From contig JBBRYB010000044.1 in assembly GCA_038238115.1 (NCBI GenBank), positions 1 through 23,463 of the forward strand: DNA of 23,463 bases, written 5' to 3'. The translations under genes were made by a program, and so were the position numbers. This DNA is from JBBRYB01 sp038238115 (GTDB taxonomy: Bacteria; Actinomycetota; Actinomycetes; Propionibacteriales; Nocardioidaceae). Under the pieces are notes generated by a model, which saw only the letters and a program-made list of their open reading frames with translations, did no database searches and had not been told where the DNA came from. This document shows, one piece after another, positions 1 through 7,963 of the stretch (position 1 is its first letter; the number at the start of each line of letters is the position of its first letter).

Positions 1-156
1 AAGCTCGCTCCCGGCCCCAACCTGGCACCCGGGGTCGACGTCGTCGTGGGCGCTGCATATGTCGGCCTGGAACCCAACGCGCCATCTTCGCTGACCGTGC
101 CGAAGGCCACGACCGTGTGCGTCGCCTTCGAGACCAGGCAGCTTACCGGGCACTGA
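1..156 (+). CDS. C-terminal fragment of an unidentified protein (possibly a LytR_C-like domain)
   Basis: The first reading frame is open from base 1 and stops at TGA 154-156, giving the last 51 residues of a gene that begins outside the window. The peptide has a short beta-strand-like core, GVDVVVGAAYVGLE, then a Pro/Ser/Thr-rich tail ending in TGH. A VVVG-x-x-Y-x-GL pattern near a C-terminus recalls the LytR_C domain that ends some actinobacterial LCP-family cell-wall proteins. That is a weak resemblance from memory, not an assignment. The gene converges on the antiporter gene, with 30 bases between their stops. The frame and stop are seen directly; the function is open. Confidence 0.5.
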   Translation, partial: KLAPGPNLAPGVDVVVGAAYVGLEPNAPSSLTVPKATTVCVAFETRQLTGH

Positions 157-186
157 GGTCGAGCACAGTGCTGGCTTTCCGCTTCG

Positions 187-1709
187 CTATTCCTCGCGTC
201 GGTTCGACGTGCCCCCGGGGTGCCTGTCACGCTGAATCCAGCCAGCCAGGCGCCCGTCTCGGCTCACTGCCTGCAGCCGCCGCTCCGTCGCGTCCCTGTC
301 GGCCCGCCGGGTAACGACGAGCAGATCGTCACCGCTCTTGATGGCGGTCTGCAACGTCGGCGTGAAGCTGTCCTGGCCGCGTACGACGAGTGAGACACTC
401 GTGCCAGGCGGCAACCGAAGCTCTGCGATCTCGACCCCGTGGAGCCGCGATCTCGCCGTGACGTGAACCTGCAGGAGGTCGGCGGCGATCCGCTCCAACG
501 GGGCGGCTCGACGTCGAGGTCACGAAGCCTGTCGACAGTGACTTTGAGCCGCTCAGCCACGAACGGCAGCGCCGGTGCCTGCACCAGGGTCAGCACGACG
601 ACGAGCACGAAGACCAGGTCGAACACCTCCGTGGCATGGGGTGCATCTGCTGCAAGGGGAATCGTCGCCAGCACGATCGGCACAGCACCGCGCAGTCCGG
701 CGACGGACAGGAATACCTGTTCGGCCCACGGGATGCGGAGAGGCAGCGCACACCCCAAGACGCTGAGCGGCCGGGCGGCCAGCGTGAGCACAGCACCGAT
801 GACCACTCCCTCGACGATGTGGTACAGCCGGAAGTGGGCCGGGGACGCCAGCAGGCCCAGCATGATGAACAGCCCGATCTGGGCCAACCACCCGAACCCC
901 TCGGCGAACGACCGTGTCGACGTGCGGTGGGGAAGGTCGGAGTTGCCGAGGATCAAGGCGGTCACGTAGACCGCCGCGAAACCGCTTGCCCCCAAGGCGA
1001 CTGCTCCGCCGTACGACAGCACCGCGATCGTCATGACGGAGACCGGGTAGAGGCCGGACGCCGGCAGCGCGACTCGGCGGAGCAGCCAGGCACCACCGAA
1101 ACCGACGGCGCAGCCGACTGCCAGCCCCATCAACAGCTCATACGCTGCGACCGCCACGAACCCGAGCGGCTCGTGCTGCGTATCGCCGTTAGCGGTCAGC
1201 AGCACGACGAGCAGCACCGTGGCGGCATCGTTGAGACCCGACTCGGCTTCCAGCGCGCCCGACAGGCGGTGACGCAGCGGCACCCGCCGCAGGACCGTGA
1301 AGACGGCCGCGGCATCTGTCGGCGACGTCACGGCACCAACCAGCCAGGCGAGCTGCCAAGACATGCCGAGCAGCAGATGGGCCAGCACAGCGACGACGCT
1401 GACACTGACCCCCACGCCGACCGTGGCCAGCAGGAGGCCGATCGTCCTCGACGGCAAGACGTCGGACCACTTGGTGCTGAGGCCGCCCTCGATGAGGATC
1501 ACGACGAGCGCAGCGAAGCCAAGAGCCTGGGCCAGCTGCGCATCGTCGAACCGGATGCCGAACCCGGCATCTCCCAGGGCGAGCCCCATCCCCAGGTAGA
1601 TGAGCAGGCTGGGCAGCCCCGCCGCGAAGCTGACCCGAACCGCGAGGATGGCCAGCAGGAGCACGACAGAACCGACCAACAGCAGCCGGTCCAGGGTGTC
1701 GGCGTCCAC
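187..1709 (-). pseudogene. CPA1-type cation/proton antiporter (NhaP2/CvrA-like), interrupted by a frameshift
   Basis: Integral membrane exchanger expected to swap Na+ or K+ for H+. From a GTG start (VDADTLDRLLLVG) the product is a run of about 12-13 hydrophobic segments typical of Na+/H+ exchangers. It includes VGAVTSPTDAAAV, ESGLNDAATV and GLRGAVPIVLA, the conserved transport motifs. The membrane part reads cleanly to about base 510, ending LRDLDVE. The expected cytosolic TrkA_C/RCK-C tail (PLERIAADLLQVHV...) then continues in a different frame to a stop at 187. The whole span is 1523 bases, one short of 508 codons, so a single lost base explains it; GAG-CCGCCCCG probably derives from GAG-GCC-GCC-CCG. 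It may be a true mutation that removes the regulatory tail or a sequencing error. No clear Shine-Dalgarno precedes the GTG, so a TTG 12 bases upstream is an alternative start. Confidence 0.85.
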
Positions 1710-1854
1710 CGACCAACCCAAGGGCGCCTGGACGAGCGGCCGGCGATTCGTCTTGACCTTAAGAGGTTGGGCGCCCCGGATTCGATCCTGTGCGCGAGAG
1801 CCGTGCGGATGTGGCGGCTTCGCGCGCCGGTTTCGAGCCCGTGCGCGGAAGTTG

Positions 1855-2367
1855 TCAGTACCCGGGCAGGGCTGGGTCGTCGGTCTGGCTAACTCCCATG
1901 CGGGTAGCAGCCGAGTCGCGCCCTCGCCTGACCGGGACGACGCCGATGGCCGCAGCCAGCCCGAACGGCGGCATGTTGCCGTAGATCGTCTCGATGTTCG
2001 CGGTCTGCACGCGGTAGGTCTCGTGCCAGATGCCGACGTCGCCGGAGCGCCCGACTCGCGTGTTGAACCGCCGCCAGGGCTCGAGGTGGGGGTCGTCCCG
2101 GTCACGTGCGAAACGGGCCAGGTCGTCGAAGGAGCGCCAGTACTGCACGAGGAGCGGCGACGGGAGGACTGCCTGCTGGTACCCGAGCAGCCCCTTCTCC
2201 GGATGCTCGGCGAGGTACTTCATCATCCTCGGCATCGCAACGAAGACCGGCCACCAGGCGCGGACCTTCCACGGCTTGTTGATCCGCATCCCGATCAGGA
2301 AGACGACCACCTCGTCTCCGAGCGAGCCGACGTCGGCCGTGAAGCGGCCCTTCAAGACTTGTGCCAT
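1855..2367 (-). CDS. DUF4188 (monooxygenase-like) family protein
   Basis: 170-residue protein resembling the DUF4188 family, small ferredoxin-like-fold proteins annotated as putative monooxygenases or phenylacetaldoxime-dehydratase-like. Typical features are the opening strand GRFTADVG...VVVFLIGMRIN, KPWKVRAWWPVFVAMPRMM, the GLLGYQ segment, LVQYWRSFDDLARFARD and the HETY...ETIYGNMPPFGLA C-terminal half. The length is close to what I recall for the family. The ATG at 2367 is preceded by AGAGGAGG with six to seven bases of spacing, a strong ribosome site that fixes the start. The gene lies upstream of the broken antiporter on the same strand with a 145-base gap, so co-transcription is possible but not shown. 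No substrate is established for the family, so I name only the family. Confidence 0.8.
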   Translation of the reverse strand: MAQVLKGRFTADVGSLGDEVVVFLIGMRINKPWKVRAWWPVFVAMPRMMKYLAEHPEKGLLGYQQAVLPSPLLVQYWRSFDDLARFARDRDDPHLEPWRRFNTRVGRSGDVGIWHETYRVQTANIETIYGNMPPFGLAAAIGVVPVRRGRDSAATRMGVSQTDDPALPGY

Positions 2368-2466
2368 GGCCCACCTCCTCTGACGGCAATATAATCGCTC
2401 ACCGGTCCATGATGACCGAGCCGGCCCTTGCCGGAGTCAAACGTGGTCTAGAAAAACTGCCAGGTA

Positions 2467-3087
2467 CTAGGTGGTAGGCGTCGGATGCGGCGGATCTGGG
2501 CACTTCTTCAAGGAAATGCAAATCACGTACTGCATGTTGAACAGCGCGACGTAACGCCGTCCAGATAAATCGTGATAGTACACTTGAATCCCGTCGTTCC
2601 ATGAGTTGTAAGACCTCTGTGATTCACCTGGCTGCAGCTTGAGTTCCAGTAAGTACCCCGCCTCTTGTTCGCTCTTGGTGAGAGTGCTTTGCGGTGGGAC
2701 TTTGAATCCCCTTAAAGGCACAAGCGGCTTGTCGAGAAGATAGGGCGGCGCCCCACCGACGTTCCTATCCGGCCCCACGATGGCAGCCCTGACAATGCGC
2801 AATGGTGATACGCCCGGGACGGTGCCCAGAGCAACTCTGTCGAGAAGCACCGGTTGGTCGCCGTAATTCTGCAGCCGCTCGTCGTAGGTCCAGAACTGTT
2901 TGTCATGAGAGGCAACACCGCCTGACAACAATGCGTTGGTGTCTACTTGTGACGCGATAGGCCCATCCGTCGACACTCCCGGCGGCGGTGTCCAACTCGT
3001 CGCCGCTGCAACATGTTCGGAGGACGAACTGCATCCGCCTAACAAGCCGAGGATGAACATGCAGCAGAGAACCTGTCGGAGGTACAT
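2467..3087 (-). CDS. Putative lipoprotein of unknown function, partner of the upstream secreted protein
   Basis: 206 residues. The N-terminus MYLRQVLCCMFILGLLGGC is a classical lipoprotein signal: positive n-region, hydrophobic core, and lipobox L-G-G-C with Cys19 as the lipidated residue, then a Ser-rich linker. The mature part is mixed polar with no domain I recognise; it contains YDERLQNYGDQPVLLDRVAL and a Tyr-rich YNSWNDGIQVYYHDL region, suggestive of a beta-sandwich. The protein is predicted to sit on the outer face of the membrane. It starts 11 bases after the stop of the secreted-protein gene on the same strand, behind GATAGGAATTCTG (a moderate ribosome site), so the two are probably co-transcribed. 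Codon use and base composition are more A/T-rich than in the flanks, which hints at horizontal acquisition. Confidence 0.7.
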   Translation of the reverse strand: MYLRQVLCCMFILGLLGGCSSSSEHVAAATSWTPPPGVSTDGPIASQVDTNALLSGGVASHDKQFWTYDERLQNYGDQPVLLDRVALGTVPGVSPLRIVRAAIVGPDRNVGGAPPYLLDKPLVPLRGFKVPPQSTLTKSEQEAGYLLELKLQPGESQRSYNSWNDGIQVYYHDLSGRRYVALFNMQYVICISLKKCPDPPHPTPTT

Positions 3088-3098
3088 CAGAATTCCTA

Positions 3099-4346
3099 TC
3101 AGGTTACTCTGTGCACAGAGCTACCGGCGACGAGCCGCCAGCTGGTTATGGTATCCCACGGACCACCGATACCAGCAATGCAGTAGTAGTTGTTGACGTC
3201 TGACCCCGACTTGTGGAAGTCATAGATCTGCGAGGTACCGCTGCCCCATGTAGTGGACGCGCTGATGTTCCAGTCAAACGCGGAGACGTTCAATGCAGCA
3301 GTCAGACTGTGACCCGCGTCCTTTCTGTAGGGGAACATATGGAGCACCTGCCGCCGCCCCCAACGGATGACATAGTTCGGGTTGGCGTACTGGCACGTGT
3401 TGTAGCGAACGCGCTGCGGCCCGACATCGTCATTGCCGACGAAGCTGGCTGTCGTCACGAAGGAACAGATGGCAGCGTAGTACCCGGGGTTGTAATAGGT
3501 GCACTCACGCTGCCGATCGAACTGGACAGCCCGCGTGTACACGACTCCCACGGCATGCCCCAGGGCCCATTCATCTCCCGTAATACTGCTGTGCGTTCCA
3601 TTAACGGTGAGAGAACCCGAGAAGGCCCAGTTGGTGCCACTCATGCCCGCTCCAGCCGTGACACTAACGGAGGAATCCGACGAAAAATTCACACTGGTCG
3701 TGACGCCTTTGGCGCCCTCCACGTGCACCACAGGAACCTGCGCGATTGTCGATCCGCCGAACTCCGAAGGCGGATACAAGTCCGGCTGCGGATTTCCGGC
3801 CTTGCCTCCGCGCACTACCGTGTTCGCGGTGTAAGCCAAGTGGATCAAACCGAGATACCGGCTGGTCGTGCAGTAGCGGAACGTGACCGTTCGGGCGAAC
3901 TTGTGGTGCGGAGAGAAGCGGTAGTTGATTGCCTCCAGGTTCAGCATGCCATGGTGGTGTACGGCATAGTCGGCCAGAGCCGAGTTGTGGTGAACCCGCC
4001 AGGTGACTCCACCGCCCGGCCCCGAATGCGCCGAGGCGATCGGATGCAGCACGAGTGGCTTAACCACTTTGTGCAGGTAGAGGTAGAGGTCGCGACCGCG
4101 CATCACCGTTCCGTCTGCCTGACGGGCAATGGCGTGAACGTACGTGTCACCAATCGCCGGCTGGCAGGTCATCGGTTGAACACCAGTCTTGACACTGGTG
4201 ATGGCAGATGACAGCGCGTGTGTTCCGACGGCTGATGCCGTCGGGGATGCGACCGTGACCGTGGCCAGGGCCAGGGCCACATCGCGGCAAAGAGTAGGGA
4301 TCCCCCGCTTTGCTCTCGAGTTGTTAAACTGCACGAGTCTTTTCAT
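3099..4346 (-). CDS. Secreted beta-rich protein of unknown function
   Basis: 415 residues from the ATG at 4346, chosen over an upstream start because it opens a good export signal: MKRLVQFNNSRAKRG, then a hydrophobic core, cleavage probably after Ala39 (TASA). A GGGAG sequence lies about 12 bases upstream. The mature protein has six Cys (about 61, 159, 282, 294, 318, 389), enough for three disulfides. It has a His-rich stretch at about 118-150 (RVHHNSALADYAVHHHG, FSPHHKF). Two stretches of strictly alternating small-polar and hydrophobic residues (about 213-250 and 346-376) look like amphipathic beta-hairpins, as in some pore-forming or cell-surface beta proteins. That last point is an inference; I recognise no family. 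It heads a two-gene unit with the lipoprotein gene. Composition is lower in GC than its neighbours. Confidence 0.72.
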   Translation of the reverse strand: MKRLVQFNNSRAKRGIPTLCRDVALALATVTVASPTASAVGTHALSSAITSVKTGVQPMTCQPAIGDTYVHAIARQADGTVMRGRDLYLYLHKVVKPLVLHPIASAHSGPGGGVTWRVHHNSALADYAVHHHGMLNLEAINYRFSPHHKFARTVTFRYCTTSRYLGLIHLAYTANTVVRGGKAGNPQPDLYPPSEFGGSTIAQVPVVHVEGAKGVTTSVNFSSDSSVSVTAGAGMSGTNWAFSGSLTVNGTHSSITGDEWALGHAVGVVYTRAVQFDRQRECTYYNPGYYAAICSFVTTASFVGNDDVGPQRVRYNTCQYANPNYVIRWGRRQVLHMFPYRKDAGHSLTAALNVSAFDWNISASTTWGSGTSQIYDFHKSGSDVNNYYCIAGIGGPWDTITSWRLVAGSSVHRVT

Positions 4347-4450
4347 CTTGGGGATCTCCCTTCGTGAGATGCCCGAAGAAGTCGACGGCCCCCATTGGGT
4401 TGAAGTACTCCCGCTTACTCTTTGATCGTAGCCTGTCGGAGGATTATCGC

Positions 4451-4852
4451 TCAACGGACCACGAGGCAGAAGGGGTGACCTGCCGGGTCCTGGTAGACCC
4501 GCCACGGTACTGGCTCACCGCCCGGGCCAGGACGTCGAGAGATGTGGTCGCGCTGGAACACGGCGCCGGCCGCCACCACTCGCTCATGGGCGGCGTCGAG
4601 GTCGTCGACCAGGATGTCGAAGTGGACCAGGTCCGGTCCACCGGGTTCCGGGGCTGAGTCCGGGCGATGGGCACTCAGCTGGAACGACAGCCGCTGACCG
4701 TGCGGTGGCGGTTCGAGCGTCACCCAGCCCGGGTACCACTCGACGGGCTCGCCACCCAGCAGCCCCGCCCAGAAGGCCGCCAGCTCCAACGGCTTCGCGC
4801 AGTTCAGCACGACCTCCCGGATCCAGCCGATCGGGGAAGCGGCAACGCTCAC
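4451..4852 (-). CDS. VOC (glyoxalase/bleomycin-resistance) superfamily protein
   Basis: About 133 residues from a GTG at 4852. The frame stays open to 5023, but residues before the GTG look non-coding and the domain begins only after it (IGWIREVVLNCAKPLELAAF). Glyoxalase_6-like pattern: an opening strand, EL-AAFWAGLLGGEPVEWYPGW, SFQLSAHRPDS, then LVHFDILVDDLDAAHERVVAAGA and a closing YQDPAGHPFCLVV. VOC proteins are metal-dependent lyases, dioxygenases or drug-binding proteins; His and Glu/Asp positions at the paired strands may bind metal, but no substrate follows from the sequence. It lies downstream of pobA on the same strand after a gap of about 230 bases, so read-through from pobA is possible. 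The start codon is the weakest part of this call. Confidence 0.78.
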   Translation of the reverse strand: MSVAASPIGWIREVVLNCAKPLELAAFWAGLLGGEPVEWYPGWVTLEPPPHGQRLSFQLSAHRPDSAPEPGGPDLVHFDILVDDLDAAHERVVAAGAVFQRDHISRRPGPGGEPVPWRVYQDPAGHPFCLVVR

Positions 4853-5080
4853 CCGCCCATCATGGCGCACGGCGTAGAACCTGTCTGTATGGGTAGTCAG
4901 GAGTTGGGTCCGCTCGTCGACGTACGGCGTTGAGCCTCGTTGCTGTGCCCAGCAGCGGCGGTCCCCGGCCGTGAGGCATCGGGTGTTCGGTCCACTACTG
5001 GTGCTCGGCGGGCTCGTCTGCATCCAGTCCTCGGCGGCGATCGCGCAGCCCCTGCTCGGCTCGCTGGGAGTGGCCGCTGG

Positions 5081-6280
5081 CTAGGAGGAGGTCGTCGACC
5101 AACCGGTGTAGGCCTCTGCAAGATATGCGGATCCTGCCCGCGAGCTGACCACTGAGGACAGCTCGCCGATCTGTCGCCGCTCGTCGAACGCGTTTGCGTC
5201 CGGCAGCGTGTGCAGCATGGTGGTCATCCAGTACGAGAAATGCTGGGCCTTCCACACTCGGGCCAACGCGCGGTCGGTGTACTGCTCGAGCGCCGCATCA
5301 TCGTTGTCTCGGACCGCACGTTCGAGGATCTCGGCAAGCACTCTCACGTCGGCGAGGGCGAGGTTCAGCCCCTTGGCGCCGGTGGGTGGGACCGTGTGGG
5401 CGGCATCCCCGGCCAACAGGAGGTTGCCGTGCCGCATCGGCTCACACACGTAGCTCCGGAAGGGAAGCACCGACTTCGAGGTGATCGGGCCCTCCTCAAG
5501 CGTGTACCCGTTCGCTCCCACTCTGGCCTGGAGCTCGGCCCAGATGCGGTCGTCGGACCATGCGTCGACTTCTTCGGTCGGGTCGCATTGGAAGTACATC
5601 CGCTGCACGGTCTCGGTGCGCTGGCTGATGAGGGCGAACCCGCGATCGGAGTGGTTGTAGACCAGCTCAGGGGCGCTCCTGGGCGATTCGGAGAGGATCC
5701 CGAACCACGCGAACGGGTACTCCCGGAAGTAGTCCCGCCGCGTGCTGACGGGGATCTCCTTCCGGCAGATGCTGCGCGACCCGTCTGCTCCGACGAGGTA
5801 GCTGCAGCGGATCTCCTGCTCATTGCCGTCGGCGTCCGTGAAGAGAACTCCGGGCGAGTCGGTGGTGACGTCGATGACTACGGCGCCGGTGATTCCGAAG
5901 CGAACATCACCGCCGGCTCGGTCTCGTGCGTCGGCCAGGTCGATGAAGACGTCGGTCTGGGGGTAGAGCCAGACGGACGACCCGGTCAGGTCTTGGAAGT
6001 CGATGCGGTGGCGCCCGCCGGCAAAGGCCAGGTCGATGCCTTGGTGCTCATGGCCGTCGCGGAGGACCCGATCGGACACGCCGCTGTCGACCAGCAGCCG
6101 AACGCTGTCTCGTTCGAGGATGCCGGCGCGCACCGTCTGCTCGATCTCCAGGCGGCTGCGGTTGTCGACCACGACCGAGTCGATCCCGGCCCGGGACAGT
6201 AGGTGGGAGAGCATCAGACCCGCGGGTCCGCCGCCGACGATGCCGACCGTCGTGCGGGTCACTCGAGAGGTCATGTGCAC
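5081..6280 (-). CDS. pobA: 4-hydroxybenzoate 3-monooxygenase
   Basis: Flavoprotein that hydroxylates 4-hydroxybenzoate to protocatechuate using NAD(P)H and O2, feeding the adjacent pca operon. 399 residues, close to the 394 of the Pseudomonas enzyme. It has GGGPAG (16-21) for FAD, the QTVRAGILE segment where the classical enzyme has NADPH-contacting arginines, DGSRS, and GNLLLAGDAAHTVPPTG with GAKGLNLA (285-308). Aligned by eye with p-hydroxybenzoate hydroxylase, the substrate residues are kept: Tyr208 (classical Tyr201), Ser219 and Arg221 in SQR (Ser212/Arg214), the PP of VPPTG (Pro293), and Tyr391 (Tyr385). Start is GTG 6280 or the ATG at 6274 (MTSR); the spacing does not decide. It lies 55 bases downstream of the iclR gene with its own palindromic operator in between, so it probably has its own regulated promoter. 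Confidence 0.95.
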   Translation of the reverse strand: MHMTSRVTRTTVGIVGGGPAGLMLSHLLSRAGIDSVVVDNRSRLEIEQTVRAGILERDSVRLLVDSGVSDRVLRDGHEHQGIDLAFAGGRHRIDFQDLTGSSVWLYPQTDVFIDLADARDRAGGDVRFGITGAVVIDVTTDSPGVLFTDADGNEQEIRCSYLVGADGSRSICRKEIPVSTRRDYFREYPFAWFGILSESPRSAPELVYNHSDRGFALISQRTETVQRMYFQCDPTEEVDAWSDDRIWAELQARVGANGYTLEEGPITSKSVLPFRSYVCEPMRHGNLLLAGDAAHTVPPTGAKGLNLALADVRVLAEILERAVRDNDDAALEQYTDRALARVWKAQHFSYWMTTMLHTLPDANAFDERRQIGELSSVVSSRAGSAYLAEAYTGWSTTSS

Positions 6281-6318
6281 CAGTCGAACGCACCGCCGTC
6301 AGCCGCGCGACCGCGCGC

Positions 6319-6333
6319 TTCCACTCAGTGGAA
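6319..6333. promoter_or_regulatory. Perfect palindrome upstream of pobA, probable IclR operator (site 1)
   Basis: TTCCACTCAGTGGAA is a perfect 7-1-7 inverted repeat. It sits two bases beyond the iclR stop codon and about 40 bases upstream of the pobA start, where a pobA promoter must lie. A 13/15 match occurs at 7100-7114 in the iclR/pcaH divergent gap. Two copies flanking the regulator and each pathway promoter are what a dedicated operator would give; binding by the IclR protein is inferred. Confidence 0.68.
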
Positions 6334-6335
6334 CA

Positions 6336-7088
6336 TCAGCCGGGCAGACTGCGCCCGATGCCTTGTGCCGCGACCTGCAGCGCGGCGACCAGCTTGGCGC
6401 GATCTCGCTTCAGGCTGGGCACGACGAGGCCGAGCGAGGCGACCACTCGCCCGTCCTGCGTCCGGATGGGCACGGCCACCGAGCAGGCACCGAGGCTCAT
6501 CTCCTCGCTGGTCTGGGCGAAACCCTCCCGGGGTACTCGACGGAGCTCTGCGAGGAGACGGCCGGGCTGAGTGACGGTGTACGCCGTGTGCCGGGTCAGG
6601 TTGGCCAGGACCTGGTTCTGCACCTCCTCGGGCGAGAACGCCAGCAGCACCTTGCCCACGCCGGTTGCGTGCATGGGCAGCCGTGAGCCGACCTGGCTGA
6701 CCACGGGTACGGAGGCGTGTCCGGACAGCCGGTCGACGAACAACACCTGAAGCTCGTCGCGCACCGCGAGATGCACCGTCGCAAGCGTGGCGGCGTAGAT
6801 GTCGTGCAGGAACGGGGATGCAAGCTGGCGCAGGCCGGCCTGGACGGGAGCGAGCAGCCCCAAGTCCCACATCCGCCGGCCGACGACGTACTCACCCGCC
6901 GGCCGGCGTACGAGGGCACCCCACGCGAGCAGCTCGCCCAGAAGCCGGTGCGCTGTGGGGACCGGCAGGTCCGCCCGGTTGGCGATCTCGCTCAGGGTGA
7001 GACTTCGATGGTCAGTGTCGAACACTCCGAGCACCGCCAGAACCCGGGACGCGACGCTCACTCCTGGCTTGGATGTGTTGCCCGCCAA
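6336..7088 (-). CDS. IclR-family regulator of the pob/pca genes
   Basis: 250-residue DNA-binding regulator. The N-terminal winged helix (about residues 8-60) carries VASRVLAVLGVF, then LSEIANRADLPVPTAHRLLGEL as the helix-turn-helix, and EYVVGRRMWDLG as the wing. The effector domain (about 80-245) shows the IclR pattern HLAVRDELQVLFVDRL, GSRLPMHATGVGKVLLA, GACSVAVPI and VVASLGLVVPS. Start is TTG 7088, fixed by AGAGGAGG just four bases upstream; an unusual start codon with a strong ribosome site. IclR proteins (PcaU, PobR, PcaR types) commonly control protocatechuate and 4-hydroxybenzoate genes with the pathway acid as inducer. Its position between pobA and the divergent pcaH supports that job. 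The palindrome at 7100-7114 lies directly upstream of its own ribosome site, suggesting autoregulation. I withhold a symbol because PobR and PcaR cannot be told apart by eye. Confidence 0.92.
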   Translation of the reverse strand: MAGNTSKPGVSVASRVLAVLGVFDTDHRSLTLSEIANRADLPVPTAHRLLGELLAWGALVRRPAGEYVVGRRMWDLGLLAPVQAGLRQLASPFLHDIYAATLATVHLAVRDELQVLFVDRLSGHASVPVVSQVGSRLPMHATGVGKVLLAFSPEEVQNQVLANLTRHTAYTVTQPGRLLAELRRVPREGFAQTSEEMSLGACSVAVPIRTQDGRVVASLGLVVPSLKRDRAKLVAALQVAAQGIGRSLPG

Positions 7089-7099
7089 CGGTCCTCCTC

Positions 7100-7114
7100 T
7101 TCCGCTCAGTGAAA
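7100..7114. promoter_or_regulatory. Palindrome in the iclR/pcaH divergent gap, probable IclR operator (site 2)
   Basis: TTCCGCTCAGTGAAA matches 13 of 15 bases of the perfect palindrome at 6319-6333; the two differences are at mirror positions, so each half site changes once. It lies just upstream of the iclR ribosome site on one strand and about 45 bases before the chosen pcaH start on the other, so one bound dimer could control both directions. No convincing -35/-10 pair is visible, so promoter positions are left open. Confidence 0.65.
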
Positions 7115-7159
7115 GCGTACCGTCGCGCCCGGCTGAGGGAGTCGGCTAGCGTCGCCGAC

Positions 7160-7963
7160 GTGACCGATGCAGCCGACCGGGAGCCCGTCGAGGCATCCGC
7201 GGACTCGGCGACCGCCACGCAAGAGGACATCACTCAGGAGATCGAGGCGATCTCGGCGAACTACGCGGCGGCGACTCGGCCCGAGACCATGCCACGCCTG
7301 GACTACCCGCCGTACCGCAGCAGCATCCTGCGCCACCCGACCAAGGATCTTCACCACGCGGACCCGGAGACCATCGAGCTCTACGCGCCCGTGTTCGGCC
7401 TTCGCGACGTGGACCCGCTCGAGTCGGACCTGACGATCCAGCGCCACGGAGACCCCATCGGCGAGCGCATCGTGGTCACCGGCCGCGTCGTCGACGGCGC
7501 CGGCCGACCGGTCGCGAACCAGCTGGTCGAGATCTGGCAGGCCAACTCAGCTGGCCGATACATCCACAAGCGAGACCAGCATCCGGCCCCGCTCGACCCG
7601 CACTTCAGCGGCACCGGCCGCTGCCTGACAGACGACCAGGGCAACTACCGGTTCACCACCATCAAGCCCGGGCCGTATCCGTGGAAGAACCATCACAACG
7701 CCTGGCGGCCGGCACACATCCACTTCTCGCTGTTCGGAACCGACTTCACCCAGCGGATGATCACCCAGATGTACTTTCCCGGCGACCCGCTGTTTCCCCT
7801 CGACCCGATCTACCAGGCGATCGTCGACCCCGAGGCACGCGAGCGCCTCGTCGCGGCATACGACCACGACGTCACCACACACGAGTGGAGCACCGGCTAC
7901 CGCTGGGACATCGTGCTCACGGGAAGTCAACGCACCTGGATGGAAGGGGAGGACGACCGATGA
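7160..7963 (+). CDS. pcaH: Protocatechuate 3,4-dioxygenase beta subunit
   Basis: Iron(III)-binding subunit of the intradiol dioxygenase that opens protocatechuate to 3-carboxy-cis,cis-muconate. 267 residues from GTG 7160; the frame is open from 7073 but the earlier part overlaps the operator and iclR control region and looks non-coding. Iron ligands are all present with exact spacing: Tyr134 (SAGRY), Tyr173 (GPYPW), His186 and His188 in RPAHIHF, equivalent to Tyr408, Tyr447, His460 and His462 of the Pseudomonas enzyme. Arg183 (classical Arg457) is kept. An N-terminal cap includes YPPYRSSILRHP, typical of the beta subunit. It is the first gene of the pca operon and its stop overlaps the pcaG start by four bases. 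No good ribosome site precedes the GTG, so the start is provisional. Confidence 0.95.
   Translation: MTDAADREPVEASADSATATQEDITQEIEAISANYAAATRPETMPRLDYPPYRSSILRHPTKDLHHADPETIELYAPVFGLRDVDPLESDLTIQRHGDPIGERIVVTGRVVDGAGRPVANQLVEIWQANSAGRYIHKRDQHPAPLDPHFSGTGRCLTDDQGNYRFTTIKPGPYPWKNHHNAWRPAHIHFSLFGTDFTQRMITQMYFPGDPLFPLDPIYQAIVDPEARERLVAAYDHDVTTHEWSTGYRWDIVLTGSQRTWMEGEDDR

Noticed and set aside
636..1892. A 418-codon plus-strand frame opposite the antiporter
   Set aside because: Its translation is Gln/Arg/His-rich without any domain, while the opposite strand shows all antiporter motifs; it is a high-GC mirror frame.
5210..6202. A 330-codon plus-strand frame opposite pobA
   Set aside because: The minus strand encodes a complete PobA with all active-site residues, so this is a shadow.
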